From: Botryotinia globosa | Taxonomy: Eukaryota > Ascomycota > Leotiomycetes > Helotiales > Sclerotiniaceae | Length of the DNA stretch: 64,000 nt | NCBI GenBank assembly: GCA_014898425.1 | Contig: RCSZ01000014.1 | Coordinates: 1,488,001-1,552,000, forward strand | Direction of reading: 5' to 3' | Part shown: piece by piece, positions 1 through 12,615 of the stretch | Numbering within the stretch: position 1 is the stretch's first letter | Layout of the letters: every line of letters begins with the position of its first letter | Notes under the pieces: generated by a model | Seen by the model: only the letters and a program-made list of their open reading frames with translations | Database searches by the model: none | What the model was told of the DNA's origin: nothing | Translations under genes and position numbers: made by a program

Positions 1-44
1 TAAAAATAACTTCCCCCTCTTCCCACAACCTCACACTCACTCAC

Positions 45-1668
45 TCACGCCCCCGGCACCGTCCCATCCCCCCAACTCTTCCTCAAAGTCTTCCCCTCTC
101 TAACCATCTTTGCGATTTCCTTCCCCACTGTCTCCTTCGCCTGTCCCCCCATATTAAAATCATCCCAGAAAAGATACTCATCCGGTTGTTCACAGATCAG
201 TAATCCATTAATATCTGGCAATGACTTTGTATCTTTCATTTTCCCTCTCTTCTCACTTCCATTGTTGATTTTCCCCGACTTTCGCTTCTCCCCGGGTGCT
301 CTTTTCTTGCTTGCGCCGTTATCTCCTGCCCGTACGCAAGGATCATATACGGAAACATATGAACTTTCTTTTGTGCCGAGTCCACTCGCATCAGATAATC
401 CTTCATCTTCCAATTGATGTTCAATAATGATTTCCGTAAGAAATCTATTCAGATCATAGTAATAGATATCTTTTTGTGGTGGAGGAATTTCCGGTTTATC
501 TTCCGCCTCAACAACGCCGTTCGACTCACGCTTTGCTTGTGATTGTGGTTGCTGTCCCTCGTTCTGGTTGAATGTTTCTGGAACCGCATCTCCAGATCCG
601 TGTTCTTCCGGTGCTGGTTCAGCCCATTCAGAAGTAGTGGTGGCTTCTGGTGTACTAGCAAACCAAGGTTTGATAGAGTTTTCCACACTGTTATCCCAAT
701 CTCTCACCAATGAAACAGCATTCTTCTGGTGTTCCGCCACAGAACTAGGTCTCGATGGAATAGGTCTCTGACTTATCCAACCAGGCAACATTGTAGGATC
801 GAAAAGCTTTTGGATGACAATTCTGAATTGTGGTTTGGGCACAACATGCGATTTATTGTGTGGTATTTCGACAAGATGAGTAGCACCCAAAGTTTCCCTA
901 TGATGTGCGTATAAATTATCGAGTTGTGCGAACATTTCTGTAACAGCTTTTTTTTGAGCCTCTTGAGCTTTGGCATAATCGAGAGATGCGTAGTGCCATA
1001 CATCCCATGTGCCGAATGAGACGACGAAGATCGTTTCCCGAAGTTTCTTTTTTGGCAGAGGAAGAGCGATAAAGGATTTAACTTGAGCTGCAAGATCAGG
1101 GAGCATAGATTCGGGAGTTATTTTCGTTTCATTATTGTTTTGTCCTGCGGTGTTTTCGATGGAAGAAAGGTAGACTTTGTTGGATGAAAAGGCACCCGTG
1201 GGTGGTGATGATGGATATGAAGATGCAGGTTGAGAGACTGCTAGATTGATTTTGGACGTACACGAGAGCTGAAAACCATCAATTAGTAAATGTGCCAATT
1301 GTCAGACGTCAATCGGTCAAACCCATGAATCAACAGTCAGAAGAAAGAGAAAACAGAAAACGTACCTCTTCACAAAGAACGTCCGTCCAACTTCGACCCT
1401 TTCCATCCCCATTCTCTTCAATCGTATCATCAACCCAACTATCTCCAAAAACCACCAATCTCACACCTCCTCCTTCTCCATCCCCTCCATCATCATCTCC
1501 ACTTGCCCAATCCCATAATCCATCCGTCACATCATTAATACTCGTCCCACCTATCTCAATCTTCCTCAAGTGTTCGGTGTATCTCGATTGAGGTAATAAA
1601 GCCAAGATGGTCATTAACGATAGAACCATCGCAAACACCGATGCACCCAATCTCGTAAAGGCGCGCAT
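45..1668 (-). CDS. SGNH/GDSL-like hydrolase family protein, membrane-anchored
   Basis: Two-exon model, complement(join(45..1268,1366..1668)), 508 aa. The intron has donor GTACGT, a TACTAAT branch point and acceptor TTTTCAG, and phase 0 is preserved across it. The start is the first ATG, at 1668; upstream in-frame codons lack an ATG. A hydrophobic stretch at about residues 9-25 looks like a signal anchor. VVFGDSWVDD (Ser about 77) matches SGNH block I, and GTWDVWHY sits where block III is expected. Near the C-terminus, YLFWDDFNMGG resembles block V, but Asn stands where the usual D-x-x-H histidine would be. The middle (roughly 230-400) is acidic, Lys-rich and low complexity. Established: SGNH proteins are esterases or lipases with Ser-Asp-His catalysis. 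Inferred: a secretory-pathway protein of a fungal SGNH subfamily. Without the canonical His, the enzymatic role is uncertain. Confidence 0.72.
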
Positions 1669-2284
1669 AGTCGCGAGTCCAACCACCAAAACCCCGGGTC
1701 AATTCAATAATCTCCTCCCTTCCCCTTCAACCGCGATCGCAGCCAAAGAAGATGCCACAAAGCTGAAATCAAGCACTCGTAAATACACAAAGGTTTCGTA
1801 TTTCTGATAGAATTCAGCCTTGTTAACTTTGTTCCTGAAAATGGTGGGATTATGATGCTGCCAAGAATGCTGGCGTTGCGTACGCCAAGAGCGGATGTGT
1901 TATGACCTTCTCTTTTGTGCTGAATGTTCAATGAAGAAAGTGTATAAATAAATATACTTTAGGAGGCGCTCTCTCTTTGCGTTCAACATAAATAAAAGAA
2001 GGAAGAAACATCAAACGTAAACAGTGACCCCCAAAGAATGAGTATATGATGATCGCAAAGTACAGATTGCAGCCACAAATACGAAGAACAAAACTTGCTT
2101 ATGACCTCAAGATACGAGACGTTGACGGGAACCTTGGAAGAGAGAAAGAATAAATGAAGCAGAGGCTGCAGGGCAATATAAAAGAGAGTCGAAAGTAGAA
2201 AAGATAATCAAAGCGAGATCAAGGTACGAATCATAGCTACGAACATGCGAATCAGAGAGCTCGCGGGACCTGGCGACTGGGGAA

Positions 2285-2385
2285 TGAAATGATGATAATG
2301 ATGATGATAATGATAATGATAATGATAATGATAATCATAAGATAATCATAAGATAATCATAAGATAATCTAAGATAATCTAAGAT
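2285..2385. repeat. Microsatellite (gataat / ataatcataag type)
   Basis: Successive tracts of gatgataatgat, gataat and ataatcataag-type units, then ataatctaag units. It is a simple-sequence array with gradual unit change, in non-coding DNA upstream of the SGNH gene. Confidence 0.85.
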
Positions 2386-3119
2386 CTTAGCACTTCCTTC
2401 CCAGTCCAGTTGAATTCTGTAGCCCTACCAGTGCTACCACCTCTTGCACAGTAATTATGAGTAAGTGTATGGGGGAGATGCTCGAGACATGGTCGTAATT
2501 GAGAATGAGAGTGTCACCAAGTCTGCGAGACTGCATAACCCATGAGCTTGCATCGACACGCAACCAGGACTCGTAAGCTTTTCCTCTTGGTGCAACGGTT
2601 AAGCGGATCCTCAACATGTTGGCCCTTGTCGAGTGGTGGTGGGAAGGAAAAGGTCCAGATGATCATTAGATGAAGCATGCATGAATCATGATGGATGGAT
2701 GGGATGGAAGGTCGAGGGAAGGTCTCGATTCATGGGATGGGTGAGGGAATGGAATGAGGGATTGAGTCGATGGATAGAGTGATAGTTGTTGAATATCTCG
2801 TCATGTTGGGGATTAACCCTGAGATGCAATGAAATGAAAGGAAATAAACATAGATAACATGGACATACCTATTGGTACCTACTCCATAATACTTGGTCAG
2901 TTGAATTCCTACTAGGTAATATACACATGCAAGTTGGTGACAATAAACCTGGAATTGAATGTTCGGATGCATGGTATACCAATGATTGATGGATGAATGG
3001 ATGATAGAATAGAAACTTGGAAATCATCCGAAAACCCCGATGGCTGGTGATGTGATAATGATCTAGTACGAATTGATTGATACTAAAAAACAAACGAATT
3101 TGTCCCTCCTTTCAAGTTT

Positions 3120-3377
3120 TAGATTAATCGAATTATAACATTGATTGAATATTTACAAAAAATGCAGATTTTATTTATTAATTATCAATAATATTTTTTA
3201 TCTTTTATTTATTATCAATACTATATTTGATATTTTATTTATTAATAACAAATTTATATCGATATTGTATATTTTATTTATTAATACCAAATTTATATTG
3301 ACATGACAATATATATATAGAAAATTTATATAGAAATTTATATGAAATTTCTCTTCGCTTTGAATATTCACTTTGTC
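3120..3377. repeat. AT-rich repeat relic sharing an end with 28.6 kb
   Basis: Very AT-rich, with internal tandem copies of about 40-50 bp built on ttttatttattaatacaaattt. Its last ~44 bases (3333-3376) match 28563-28607 with mostly C/T differences. This looks like a RIP-degraded repeat family end; the complete element cannot be delimited. Confidence 0.6.
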
Positions 3378-4193
3378 ACCACAGGACACTACACTATACT
3401 ACACTGCCATATAAGCAAGCACACCAGCAAATAAATCCTACCCTTCTAAACAGCATCCCCTCCCATCAATCCAATCCCAGCCCATCAAATCAAATCAAAC
3501 CACACCAAATCACATGACCAAATCCATTCCCAAACACGACTAATAATCTGATGAAACACATCATGTTCCAAATCAAATCTCGATTAATCCAATCCAATCC
3601 TATCCTATCCTATCCTATCAATTCTACCCTACCACATCAATCCCATCCCATCAATCCCATGCACATAATCAAACAAGCCAATCACGTGATCTACCACAAC
3701 AATCCCCTACTCTCGGTACCTACCTCCTCCTACCTCCTCCTACCTAGTCTCCTAGCGCAAGCAAGCAAGCAAGTAGCATTTCAAAACACATCCGAGGAAT
3801 TGAAATCTCACAAAAGCACATCTACATGCTTGCTGCTCACAAGGAAAGCCATACTAGGTATGTATTACTACAAAATGCAAATTCCATCATGTCCATATTG
3901 ATATCTAGTCCTATTGATACTTATTATGTATCCAAGCTTGAAGCTCAGCCAAATATTTATCGATTCGCCTATGAAGAAAAAAGCATATATAATCCAGATA
4001 TCATATGCTTGTATCCATAGCCGTTAGATACAATACCATGAAAAAACGGGAATATCCTCCTACAAAACAAAAAAAAAGTCTTCTTTTTGAGATCCCCTAC
4101 ACCACACCTGAGAAAGAAAAAAAAGAAAGCATGTAAAAGAACGCCAACCCATGCAAACGCCCAAGATGCATTGAACAGTCAAAACTCTCTTGA

Positions 4194-5399
4194 TTATCTT
4201 CTATTTTGGAAACGATTGCCGGTTAATTTTTGCATCTTGGATCGTGGTGGTCCTTGTTCAGCATCATCACTTTCATCATCTTCTCCTTGCTCGTCAATAT
4301 CATCGTGATCAACTTCATCCTCATCTCCAGAATCCGCATCGGTTTCCTCAGCCTCATCATCTATTAAATCATCCTCACTATCTTCTTCCTCTTCATCAGA
4401 TTCCGCCACCATGCCATTAAGCATTTCCTCTTCCATCTCAGAATCCGAGTTCTCTTCGAGATCTCCGTTCTTGGCAAGTCTTTGAGGTAATCCATTCACG
4501 ATCACTTCCTCCTCGTCATCACTTTGACCCTCAACGTAGATGACACCCTCATCGTTATCCTCGCTGTCCAATCCTGATCGGTTTTGCATGCCTCTTCGTA
4601 ATTCGATTTGTGCGTCCAACATATCCAATTTACCCTTCAAAGATAAAAGATGTTGTAAAGCTTTTGATCTCTCATCGAGAACTCGGTTTACCTCGGACAA
4701 CTTCTTGATGAGACCCCTTTGAGTTGCCAAGTAACCGCCGTGTGTAATCATTGACCATTGAACCCAAACCATGAGACTGCCAGCTCTACCAGGTCTTCGG
4801 TGTAATCTCTCTGCCAACTTTTGTAGTAAAATTGCGGCGAGAGGAGATTCGAGTCTCTGAATGGTAGCTCTGATCGTACTTAGATCCGTAGTATGTAAGC
4901 AAGATTCCAACAAGGCGACGTCGTTTGTCTTGAGTGCTTGAGTAAGAACTGTTCCGAGGGATGCGCCGGAAGGAGCCTGGATTGAATTTTGAGGGTATGA
5001 AAGGGTTTGAGATTTGGAATCTGCGAAAGCGGCGGCAACATCGATAGGTTCCGAGGCGTTTGCTCGAACGAGATCTCCGAATGTTGGTTCTCCATCTTCC
5101 TCGGCAGCTTCAGCTCCCTCGTCTCCCATTGTCACATCTGCGTTGGCATTGCCATCTTCTTCGATATCACTTCCATCCTCCTCAACCTCCTCCATATCAT
5201 CGTCACTTTGTTCTTCCTCGTCGCTGGATATTTCAACCACTTCGTTTTTCTTCGCTCCATTGGTCTTCACCTTGCTTGCCGCTCCTCCACCCGATACCAC
5301 CGTTTTCGATTCATCCAAGTGACCAGTTCCAAGCGATTTGACACCTTGCTTCACCATTGGTTGACCAAGCTTGGTCGGGAGCTTTCTCTTGGTTGACAT
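4194..5399 (-). CDS. utp5: Utp12-domain small-subunit processome protein (Utp5/WDR43 type)
   Basis: A single exon of 401 aa. The ATG at 5399 (MSTKRKLPTK) is chosen because the in-frame extension upstream is hydrophobic, lacks support and starts from a non-ATG codon. Order: basic N-terminus, strongly acidic tract (about 55-105), a helical domain at about 125-270 resembling the Dip2/Utp12 domain (LGTVLTQALKTNDVALLESC, then RPGRAGSLMVWVQWSMITHG), and a second long Glu/Asp-rich tail with a basic end. Established: Utp12-domain proteins belong to the t-UTP/UTP-A and UTP-B subcomplexes that load on nascent pre-rRNA in the nucleolus. The HGGYLA segment fits the Utp5/WDR43 branch best. Yeast Utp5 is about 640 aa with an N-terminal WD40 propeller, absent here; many filamentous-fungal homologues are annotated in a similar short form, but this cannot be checked here. 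Divergent from bdf1. Confidence 0.72.
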   Translation of the reverse strand: MSTKRKLPTKLGQPMVKQGVKSLGTGHLDESKTVVSGGGAASKVKTNGAKKNEVVEISSDEEEQSDDDMEEVEEDGSDIEEDGNANADVTMGDEGAEAAEEDGEPTFGDLVRANASEPIDVAAAFADSKSQTLSYPQNSIQAPSGASLGTVLTQALKTNDVALLESCLHTTDLSTIRATIQRLESPLAAILLQKLAERLHRRPGRAGSLMVWVQWSMITHGGYLATQRGLIKKLSEVNRVLDERSKALQHLLSLKGKLDMLDAQIELRRGMQNRSGLDSEDNDEGVIYVEGQSDDEEEVIVNGLPQRLAKNGDLEENSDSEMEEEMLNGMVAESDEEEEDSEDDLIDDEAEETDADSGDEDEVDHDDIDEQGEDDESDDAEQGPPRSKMQKLTGNRFQNRR

Positions 5400-8090
5400 T
5401 TTGTTTGATTGTTGATTGTGCGATGTAAGAAAGAGGGTGGAAATTTTGAATATGACGAAAATTGGGTAGATTATTTCGAAGTGAGGAATTGGCGGACAAT
5501 CAATGAACAATGTTCCGAAAGAGAATTAATTGAAAAAGACGAATGTGAGTTGGACGTGATGACCCAATTGAGATTATACGAAATCAATACAATATAGTTT
5601 CCAATGGCGGTGGTGCTGAATGAGTTGAGGTATACCTAATCTCTACCATTGAAGCTATCAAACCAAAACTTCAGGAAACTTTTTTTTTTTACCCAAGATA
5701 GAAAAAATAAATCTTGATCACGTGGAGTGGCTATCGTGAGCACCAAAGTGTTGATGCGGGCGGGGCCAGATAATAATAAGGTGGATCCGAGGATGGAAAT
5801 GTGGCTTAATCCTGTTGTTGATGTTAGGTACCTACCTACCTCCCTACGATGAATGATTGGTTCAATAAATATAAATATCCTTCTCGTGTATTGGATTGAT
5901 CCACTTTAACCTTTGACCATCCTTGCCGAGCCTTCCCTTTCCTTACTTTATGTGGGGCTGAGGGAGAAGAAGAAGCGATGTGATTGGGTACTGTGAGGCA
6001 GCCTGCAGATTAAGCACAAGGTGTTAATAAGTTTACTAATCGTGGATTCGGTTTAGCTTCATGGGTCATCACTTGCTATCGTTTAAATATGTTAATCGCA
6101 TGTCCCCCCGAAAGTTCTCGTCTTGCAACCAAATTTTTTAAAGGTTGATTTTGCGACAGCCTTCTCATTCGTCCAACGGACTGGAGAGCACCGACCACCC
6201 CCGATTGATCAACAGCCAAAACCTCATTTTACTTTACTTTACTTTACTTGACCTCACTTTACTTGACCTCACTTTACTTGACCTCACCTCACCTCACCTC
6301 ACCACGACACGTGACCTTCACCGCAACCATTCTTATTATTTTGCCGATGTCAAAATAATCAAAAGAAGAAAGAAGACGAAGAAGGACGATAACGATTTTC
6401 CTTATCGATTCCATATCCATACCCACAAACACCACGCAATCCACTCCCACGACTAACCTCGAGAAATAAATTCATTCTTCACTTGTATTATTGTGATTGG
6501 AGTGTTTTATATTGTTTTGTTTTGTTTGCCTTTATCTTATTTTAATCGTTTCTCGCGACTCTTTGTTTACTACAAAATTTGATTTATGTTTTGAGGATAT
6601 ACCTAAGGTACTTGTTGATATTCTGGTCGACCACACATAGAAGAGGACAAGAGCAATCGCAAAAGGTTAATAGTTCTCTCTTCTCTTCTCTTCTCTTCTC
6701 TACTCTCTTCTCTCTCTGCAGGGTGTTTTCCCCTTTCCTTTTTTTGGTGGCGTGAAGTGAGTGAAGCAAACCTGGAAGGAAAGGAAAGGAAAGGAAAGGA
6801 AGAACGTTCTTGCCGAGAACGACCGGGGCTGATCGAATTCCATTTTCATTTCATTTATCCTTTGTGGTTGGTTGGTTGGTTGCGCGCATCGGATTCACTT
6901 GGAACGACGAAAACGAATTCATCTCTCTTATTAATCCTTACATTCATTCACTCATTCATTCCGAATATTCATTCATCAACACCATTTTTGGAGAGTGAAG
7001 AGATTCCCGTCGTATCAAAACTCTCACACGTTACATACACCCACTAGTTCACGCTAGGTCGGCCTTGTTTACAATCTCGATTTTGGGGAGGGGAGGTCTC
7101 TTTCGCTAGTTGCACCTTTTCACGATAAATCGCGTCGCGCTTCATCTCACCCACTCTCTCAACCTCTCTCTCTCTCTCTCTCCGTGCGATTTGACGCGAT
7201 TCCCATTCCAACAACGGGATTGATTGCAATATACCTAATTTCAACCTCTACATCGCAATCATCAATCAATTCATATCACAATTGACGATTCACTGCTTTC
7301 ACCATACTTTCAATTGAATTTTTCCAAGGGAATCCTGAATTCCGTATGAAAGTCGCGTGTCGTCGTCTATCAAAACAATAGCACAAAAAGAGAGACCTCG
7401 CAACTACAGCTTCCAGCTCCCAGCTTCCTACCAACACATCCACAAATCAAAATAATTCCCATTTCGCGATTGTACTTTTCCAAGCAACAGATTCTATTCA
7501 CTTTGTTTTGGGTGGAAGTAAGTCAAGCTTGTCAAAGTGGACATCAACCAAGAGTGCAAGTGGCCAAATATTGATTGAACCTTTGAACCTTCCGTACCTT
7601 TGAAATCGCAAGGCTGCAACTCAAATTCTTTGTCGTATATCGACGAGGCTGCGCCGAGGATTAAAATAAAGGCATGTCTAGGAAGAGCATTCACATATCC
7701 CGCCACCTTAGCTGAATAGCTTCATACATTATTCCATATTATTTTGCTGCTGGGTACACTTCAGTTTTGCAGTCAATACTCTTTTCTCTTTTCTCTTATT
7801 CACTACCTTCAAGTCGCGTGGTCTTTCGGGCGCAATCTAACTGATTTACTCAACAGTATTCCTCAACCACCTCAACTTAAATAATCCCTCTTGTCGCAAC
7901 AAATCCATCCATCTTACAACCAAAAGTTAAGACTATCGGAAACCATACCATTTTCAAAGAACCGATAAATTCGATCTGGTCGCATTGCTTTTCTTCCCTT
8001 TTCTCCAACTTCAACTACTAGCCCAGAGCTATCTTTGCATCAATTTTGTCGCAAGCAATCCCTCTGTGAATAGAGGATCTCTGTTTGTTG
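5400..8090. other. Shared utp5/bdf1 upstream region, pyrimidine-rich leader
   Basis: There is no supported ORF across 2.7 kb. Simple repeats include ctttacttgacct(ca) at about 6233-6300, tctct at 6676-6715, ggaaa at 6775-6799 and ctctctct at about 7158-7180. The CT-rich stretch before 8091 is typical of a long fungal 5' leader, so much of 6600-8090 could be bdf1 5' UTR, possibly with a UTR intron. This is inference; no splice site was assigned. Confidence 0.55.
6227..6302. repeat. Tandem ctttacttgacctca-type minisatellite
   Basis: Runs of ttactttac, then about three copies of a 15-bp ctttacttgacctca-type unit, ending in cctca repeats. Non-coding, between divergent utp5 and bdf1. Confidence 0.8.
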
Positions 8091-11044
8091 ATGGCCGTCA
8101 TGACCACCCAGCACTCAGAAGATGTAGCTTTGGAGCAAAAGGCAATACCCGTTCCATCATCTGATACGATGGCTTTGGATCTTGATATCAACGGGTAAGT
8201 CTTCTCTGCCTTGATTTCCATATTCATTTTCCTTTTTTTTTTCTTCCGTCATCTTTCTGTACACTTATATTTATCAATGAAAAATTATAGATCTTCTACT
8301 CGAGATGATACCAAAACTGAAGAACAACAAACAACATCTGATTTTGAATTGAAAAAATCTCCCGCGCCCGAAGTCACCAATTCTGAATCTGCTGAAATCA
8401 CCTCTACGTTGAAATCAGATGCGGATTTGAATGTAGAATCGCATGCCATAAACAACTCCATTCCTCAGTCCACTGTAGCTGAATCGCATGCGCAAGATTC
8501 TCCCGAGAGTCAAAACGTATCTCAACTTCAAGACTCGAACACAACAACTGTTTCCAACGATCCTCCAAAAGCAACCGATGAACCAGACCGTACTGTATCC
8601 GATCTACCTACACCAGCTGATTCAGTGCCCGAGGCTGCAAACGATACTTTCGCACCTACTGCAGTTCCACCTATTGTCGACGCTCCTGTGTCCGATATGA
8701 GGGATGAAGTATCGCCACTTACTCAAGTACCGGAAGCCACACGAAACCCCTCATTGCCAGCTTCAGAGAACAAGGCAGAGTCATTGAGCTTGGGACGAGA
8801 TACTTCTGCACCAGCTCAAGAGACGAAAGCCGAAAGTGTTGACGGTATGAACCTCAGCTTCGATGCGCCCCGACCCGATCTACCCCCATCATCTCCCAAC
8901 AATGCCCCACCTTCAGTTGACATGGATCTCTCTCCAAAGCCGGAGCAAGCAACTGCGAACTCCACTCAAGAATCCGCGGCTGCCAACCGTGGTACAAGTG
9001 ATGTTGATATGACAGATGCGCCCGCACAACCACCGGTCACAAAAGTTGCTCGTGAGCGAGAGGATGATGGCGAAGAAGAACCATCTGCCAAACGCACCAA
9101 GACTGAGGAAAGTGAGGAGCCTCGAATCCCTTCGCACGTCGGGACCCCAGCTCCTGCGCAGAACGGCGTAACTACAAATGGTGTTTCGTCTTCTAATGGC
9201 AATATGTCACGCTCAATCACGCAACATGAGACCAAAGAGATCATTAAAATCATCAAAAATGTCATCAAGACTGCTGCTGGAAAGAATTTTAGAGCTCCAG
9301 TCGCAATTCTTTGGCCTGGCTTCGCAGATGCTTATGCGCAAAAAGTCAAGAATGAGGTTGATCTGAGTACCATGGAGAAGAAGATCAAAAGTGGCGAATA
9401 CCCTTCGATTCAAGCTATCAAGGATGATGCCGTGCTTCTCTACGAAAACGCCATTGCTTTCAATGGTCTTGATAATCCCATCACGGCCGCTGCCAATGAT
9501 GTGAAGACATCGATTATCACTAAACTGGGAAGTCTACCACCAGAGCCGCCAGCTCATGTCGCCAAAGCTCAAGTCAAGAAACCCAAGCGACCCACGCCTT
9601 CTCTTGATACTGCTGCTCGTACGCCCACTGCTAGAAGACCGTCTCGCGGATCTGCCGGCGCTGCTGTGCCCATGAGTGCTCCGGCCCCAACGTTTGCTCT
9701 TGATCCAGTCACCAGCACACCGTTGATTCGTCGTGACTCAACAAAAGACGGCAGGCCAAAGCGTGAAATCCATCCACCAAAGAACAAAGATTTACCTTAC
9801 TCTTCCGCAAGACCTAAGAGCAAGAAATATTCTGTCGAGCTCAAGTGGTGTGAAGAGACACTGAATGAACTGAAGAAGCCAAAATACTTGGCGTTTTCTA
9901 ATGCTTTCATGGATCCTGTTGACCCCGTCGCATTGCAAATCCCCAATTACTTTACTGTTATTAAATCGCCCATGGATATCTCCACGGTCTCTGAAAAGCT
10001 CCAAAACGGCGCCTACACAAGAGCGAAGGAGTTTGAACAAGATGTGAAACTCATTTTTCACAATTGTTACAAGTTCAATCCAGAAGGCAATCCCGTCCGT
10101 GTCATGGGTCAGCAGTTTGAGGAGGTATTCAATGGACTACTAGCTAGGAAGGATCGATGGATCGCTGATCATCAACCCGTTGCTGTGACTCCCGATAGGG
10201 ATGAAGAGAGCGAGGAGGAAGAGGAGAGTGAAGATGAGCCAGAGCCCGTTCAAGAAGCACTACAGGGTGCTGCGACGGCCCGACTTCTTTCCGAACAAGC
10301 CAAGCTTATTGATATGCTCTCCAAACCGGAATCCCCAGATGCCATTGCCTTGCAGAGGAAAATTCTTACTTTCATTCAAGAAACCGTCGAAAAAGAAAAG
10401 GCGGCGGCAATGGCCAAGAAGCCGAGCAAGAAATCAAAGCCCTCTAAACCATCTAAAAAGGTTAACCCAACGAAAAAGAGCACTACTGGACCCCCAAAGA
10501 AATCTGGAGGAGTTCGCAAAGAACGATACCTGGGAGTTCTCGAGAAGGAAGTGATCTCCCAAGGAATTGGCCAGTTACCTGATAACATTACTGCGGAAAT
10601 CATGGAGCTGGTCAAAGAAGCGCATCCAGAGATGGTGGTAGGTAACACATTTATGTGTTCAATGATTATAGATTGGCTAACCTTGTTATTTAGGTTGAGG
10701 AAGATGGCACTATTGAAATGGAGATTGAATCACTCCAAGTACATCTTCTCTGGAAGATTTATGATAGCGTCGCCATTCATTCACCAGAAACTGTCGTCAA
10801 TGTTAAAGCGCAGTATCAGGATAAAAAGGAAGAGCCTCGTGCGATGACGAAACCTGTTCCGAGGAAGAAGAACAAGCCCATGACAAAGACTGAGCAAGAA
10901 CGAAAAATTGCATTGCTCAGAGAAAAGGTTCAAGATTTCAAGAAAGGACCAGGATCAGCTTCTCAAGAACCCATTGAGAGCGTCGAGCAACATACACAAG
11001 ACGAATCAAGTGGTGATGAGTCTTCAGATTCTGAAGAAGAGTAA
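8091..11044 (+). CDS. bdf1: Double-bromodomain BET-family chromatin protein (Bdf1-like)
   Basis: Three exons, join(8091..8194,8291..10637,10694..11044), 933 aa. Both introns have good GTAAGT/GTAGGT donors and TAG acceptors and keep frame. The first ATG (8091) has an alternative three codons downstream. A long Ser/Pro/Glu-rich disordered region (1-340) precedes bromodomain 1 (about 345-445; LSTMEKKIKSGEYPS, then YENAIAFNG), a basic Pro-rich linker, canonical bromodomain 2 (about 548-650; NYFTVIKSPMDISTV, then HNCYKFNPEGNPV with the acetyl-lysine Asn), an acidic patch, a Lys-rich segment, and a NET domain (about 782-850) split by intron 2. It ends in an Asp/Glu/Ser tail. Established: BET proteins bind acetylated histones and recruit TFIID/SWR1 functions in the nucleus. 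Bromodomain 1 has VKNEVDLSTM instead of the common NPMDLSTM, so its ligand preference may differ. Confidence 0.93.
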
Positions 11045-12615
11045 TCTTATCTTGAACGGACCTCCATCCTGGTTGCAAACTTGGGAGCTCGTACTTCACT
11101 GCCAAATCTCCGGATGTGTTGCGGCAACTCTTGAGAAAATGGCCTTTCAAATTGTACATTATCTTTCCCTTACACACTTACGGGCACGTTGTACAATACC
11201 AAAATTTTCAAAAACTCATTGACATCCCATTTGACATCATGCTTTTCATCCATCGACTGATAATTGTTATTCGAGTTTTCCACCCTTGAGAATCTGGTAT
11301 TTGAACTGCCTCGAAAACTCAAATAGGATCAGTTGATGGAGCATATGCTTTCTGCATTCTTCAAAATATTCGTGACATGGGGAATTGGGGGAAAATTTGA
11401 GATGAGACGAAGGATTGGAGGACGGTAATTGAGTTATACTTTTTGATTTACACATGCTGCTAGTACCGCTTTCATGCGTGCTGATAATGAACCTCGATTG
11501 GTCGTTGGTCAATTTACTCTCTCTTTTTTTTTCTTCTTCTTTTTTTTTTTTTTTTTTTTTTTTTTGGTGGGATGACCTTGATTTAGCTGCTTGATTACCT
11601 CGCGCACTTTGATTCATTGTTATGGCGAGTGATGGAAGGGGGTGGTGGAAGGAAAGCATAATTGAGGGGGGGTGATTGGGATGAAGTGTATGATATCAGA
11701 GATGGGGTGGGTAGGTTCGTTTTGCGAATGTGCAAGCAAGAAATGAATTATTTGGTGAAGAACGCAAGTGGTCAGGCGAGCGAAGGAAATCAAATCTGAT
11801 CAGATGAATGCTAGGAGAGGAGTCATTAAACGGAACATCAGATCAGCGAATCGAGTAAAAATGAAAGGATGATTGGGAAAACATGAATACCCCCATCTAT
11901 TCACCCACTTCTCCATGCGGGATGAGTGAGAAGTCATAGGTAGTTTGATCATACCAATCTCAATAAAAAAATTATTACACGAATATAAACGGGTAATTAC
12001 ATGACTGTGATGTGATGTGATGTGATGACCCTTGACTATGGCCAACTTGCAATATTCATTCCTTCTACAATCTGCTTTCTATCACTGCCTTCCTTTTTCA
12101 TATCACTGACTCTTTTTTTGTCACGTTTACTTGGACATCCACCCCGTGATATCAATGAACCCAGTAGACTGGCTCGTCTCGCAAGGGTCAAATCTATTTG
12201 GGATGGTGTTGGCACGTGCACGTACTGCACGTACACAGGCAACATCCGAGAATGTAGCTTTCCTTTGATTTTTAATCGCTGTTTTCACTTCACCATGAGG
12301 CGTTTCATACTCAATCAACTCAACTTGATCCTTTGTGACGGTATGGTTGTTTTGTAAATTGAATTGAATAGAGTTGCGAGAGTAAAGGAATTAGCCACCA
12401 CAGTGCAGTTACAGGTTTGCGGAAACACGATTGATTTATTTACACGCGTGGTTATTGGAATTGGTTTTGTCAAAAAGCACTGAGACTCGTGATCTCCCCT
12501 GATTCTTATCCTGTTTCTGGACGTAATTTGGAGAGATAAGGAGTTACGGTTTTATATTACTCCGGGATACATTTTTCTAACGAACTCGGCATTTTGCTCG
12601 ATAAGAGACAAGATT
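11045..12615. other. Intergenic between bdf1 and a Zn2Cys6 gene
   Basis: Contains a T/TTC homopolymer-like tract at about 11520-11566 and a tgatg repeat at 12003-12027. No frame with coding character was found on either strand; ORFs here rely on non-ATG starts or low-complexity sequence. Confidence 0.55.

Larger units (their letters stand above)
1669..4193. other. Intergenic, low-complexity and AT-rich
   Basis: No supported gene. It holds a degenerate ATAATG/AAGATAATC microsatellite (about 2285-2385), an AT-rich repeat relic (3120-3377), and short runs such as TCCTATCC and CTACCTC. A 76-codon ATG-started frame on the minus strand (2387-2617) has no recognisable domain and is not called. Confidence 0.6.

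Noticed and set aside
2570..2640. Possible tRNA-like segment (tggtgcaacggttaagcggatcc)
   Set aside because: No matching acceptor stem or T-arm consensus could be folded by eye.
5007..5396. Long Ser/Leu-rich plus-strand frames opposite the Utp12-domain gene
   Set aside because: Antisense of acidic low-complexity coding sequence; no domain.
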